This document shows, in pieces, positions 5,157 to 5,591 of a DNA stretch of 5,591 nucleotides (its first letter is position 1; the number at the start of each line of letters is the position of its first letter). The stretch covers positions 1 to 5,591 of the forward strand of contig VSOC01000194.1 in the NCBI GenBank assembly GCA_009774615.1. Reading direction: 5' to 3'. This DNA is from Lachnospiraceae bacterium. Lineage in GTDB: Bacteria; Bacillota; Clostridia; Lachnospirales; Lachnospiraceae. The notes beneath the pieces are model-generated. The model saw only the letters and a program-made list of their open reading frames with translations. It had not been told where the DNA came from and made no database searches. A program made the translations under genes and the position numbers.

Positions 5157-5231
5157 GCTGCCTTTTGAAATTAATAGAACGAGTTCAATATTGTAACGCG
5201 ATTGCCCAGCAATTAAAATAGAGAAGATGTT

Positions 5232-5552
5232 ATGAATTGGGCAAAAGAACAGGCACGTATAGAAACGGAAAAATATGAACAAGAGAAAGAAAACCATTGT
5301 CTTCCGGTTATCTTTCATCCAAACCGAAAAAATCCTTTACAACGATCATATGGAGTTCCTCTATATATCTCGCCAGAAGCGCCCTCTGCGCTGAAATGCT
5401 GTTGCTCTCTTCTCCCTTTTCCTTATCCCTGTCCTCATTGGAGAAACGGAGATACATGGCAGCCATTATTCTATCCATTCACACCGCCTCTCTCTCTGTT
5501 CCAAGACTCAACAAGTCTTTCAGTTCCTTATCATATTTCAGATGCACCCTGA
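5232..5552 (+). CDS. Weak plus-strand ORF of unknown function
   Basis: The ORF starts MNWAKEQARIETEKYEQEKE, a hydrophilic, charged segment that could be a short helix or coiled coil. Only a poor GAGAAG-like ribosome binding site precedes it. After about 40 codons (5356 onward) it runs antisense to the serine recombinase remnant, and that part is Pro/Ser/Cys-rich and looks like noise. If anything is real it is the first 40 codons, a possible remnant whose 3' end was replaced when the recombinase fragment was joined. It would be the only plus-strand gene here. No family recognised, and it may well be non-coding. Confidence 0.2.
   Translation: MNWAKEQARIETEKYEQEKENHCLPVIFHPNRKNPLQRSYGVPLYISPEAPSALKCCCSLLPFPYPCPHWRNGDTWQPLFYPFTPPLSLFQDSTSLSVPYHISDAP
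5308..5478 (-). pseudogene. Serine recombinase, truncated N-terminal fragment
   Basis: ATG 5478-5476 begins MDRIMAAMYLRFSNEDRDKE. YLRFSNED is the Y-x-R-x-S box with the catalytic Ser, and SNSISAQRALLARYIEE is the next conserved block of large serine recombinases (resolvase/invertase fold). After about residue 41 (near 5357) the similarity stops. The frame ends with LHMIVVKDFFGLDER and TAA at 5310-5308. The rest of the catalytic domain and the recombinase and zinc-ribbon DNA-binding domains are absent, so it is a dead fragment. The start directly abuts the stop of another recombinase (TGAATG), with a GAGAGAGG stretch 8 nt ahead as a modest ribosome binding site. Such paired serine recombinase genes occur in clostridial integrative elements. 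Confidence 0.85.
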
Positions 5553-5591
5553 CACTCCCATCCTCATATACCAGAACCTTGTCCACAAAAG
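5479..5591 (-). CDS. Serine recombinase, C-terminal end
   Basis: The last 36 codons of a gene entering from the right edge read FVDKVLVYEDGSVRVHLKYD and end EREAV, with TGA at 5481-5479. An aromatic/Val-rich 'F-V-x-K-V-x-V-Y-x-D-G' strand followed by an R-V-x-L-K-Y stretch is the usual end of large serine recombinases of Firmicutes. The directly abutting start of a second serine recombinase (ATG 5478) supports the call. The catalytic part lies outside the window, so intactness cannot be judged. Confidence 0.7.
   Translation of the reverse strand, partial: FVDKVLVYEDGSVRVHLKYDKELKDLLSLGTEREAV

Noticed and set aside
5121..5220. Repeated 11-mer caattaaaata (5121-5131 and 5210-5220) as insertion-flanking repeats
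   Set aside because: It is AT-rich and short, the copies are only 89 bp apart with no element between them, and chance is adequate.
5124..5318. Minus-strand Phe/Leu-rich ORF that could be read as a small membrane protein
   Set aside because: It runs through the operon promoter and operators, has no ribosome binding site, and its hydrophobicity comes from a run of A-rich sequence on the other strand.
1..5591. CRISPR array, tRNA, rRNA or riboswitch
   Set aside because: No regularly spaced repeats, no tRNA cloverleaf with a terminal CCA pattern, and no conserved riboswitch core were seen on either strand.

Overview
The window looks like accessory DNA from a gut-type Bacillota, most likely class Clostridia. 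The grounds are strong AGGAGG-type ribosome binding sites, moderate G+C, and gene families typical of conjugative elements in that group (Toprim/TopB, group II intron reverse transcriptase, tandem tyrosine recombinases, tandem serine recombinases). Every convincing gene lies on the minus strand, so the region is transcribed right to left. No species can be named from the sequence alone.

Layout in the direction of transcription. (1) 5591-5308: the C-terminal end of one large serine recombinase, directly followed (TGAATG) by the N-terminal 41 codons or so of a second one, which is cut off and runs into unrelated sequence. (2) 5307-5157: mostly non-coding, with one weak plus-strand ORF starting at 5232. 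(3) 5156-2241: an intact regulatory operon. It has a near-consensus promoter (TTGACA, 17 nt, TATATT) carrying two copies of a dyad operator, then a BlaI/MecI-type winged-helix repressor (127 aa), then a BlaR1/MecR1-like M56 membrane metalloprotease (821 aa) joined by an ATGA overlap. The protease keeps the HELTH zinc motif. In place of a penicillin-binding sensor it carries a beta-rich DUF4097-like region, a Trp-rich acidic linker and four roughly 28-residue repeats. (4) 2251-1754: a conserved-looking conjugative-element protein interrupted by one in-frame TAG. (5) 1750-1236: the first 105 codons of a topoisomerase III gene, cut in its Toprim domain, with a probable decayed small ORF in front and the tail of an unidentified gene behind. 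(6) 1219-238: a chimera of an unknown element protein (possibly related to transposon-transfer assisting proteins), a central piece of a group II intron reverse transcriptase with one in-frame TAA, and the C-terminal catalytic half of a tyrosine recombinase. (7) 233-171: a 20-codon N-terminal scrap of a second tyrosine recombinase. (8) 149-1: a promoter, ribosome binding site and the first 31 codons of a small CxxC (zinc-ribbon-like) protein that runs off the window.

The overall picture is a graveyard of integrative and conjugative element parts around a two-gene repressor/protease switch that is still open, promoter-equipped and apparently functional. By analogy with BlaI/BlaR1, the M56 protease would sense an extracellular or envelope signal and trigger inactivation of the repressor, which also controls its own operon. 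No beta-lactamase or other obvious target gene is present in the window, so the regulon and the signal are unknown.
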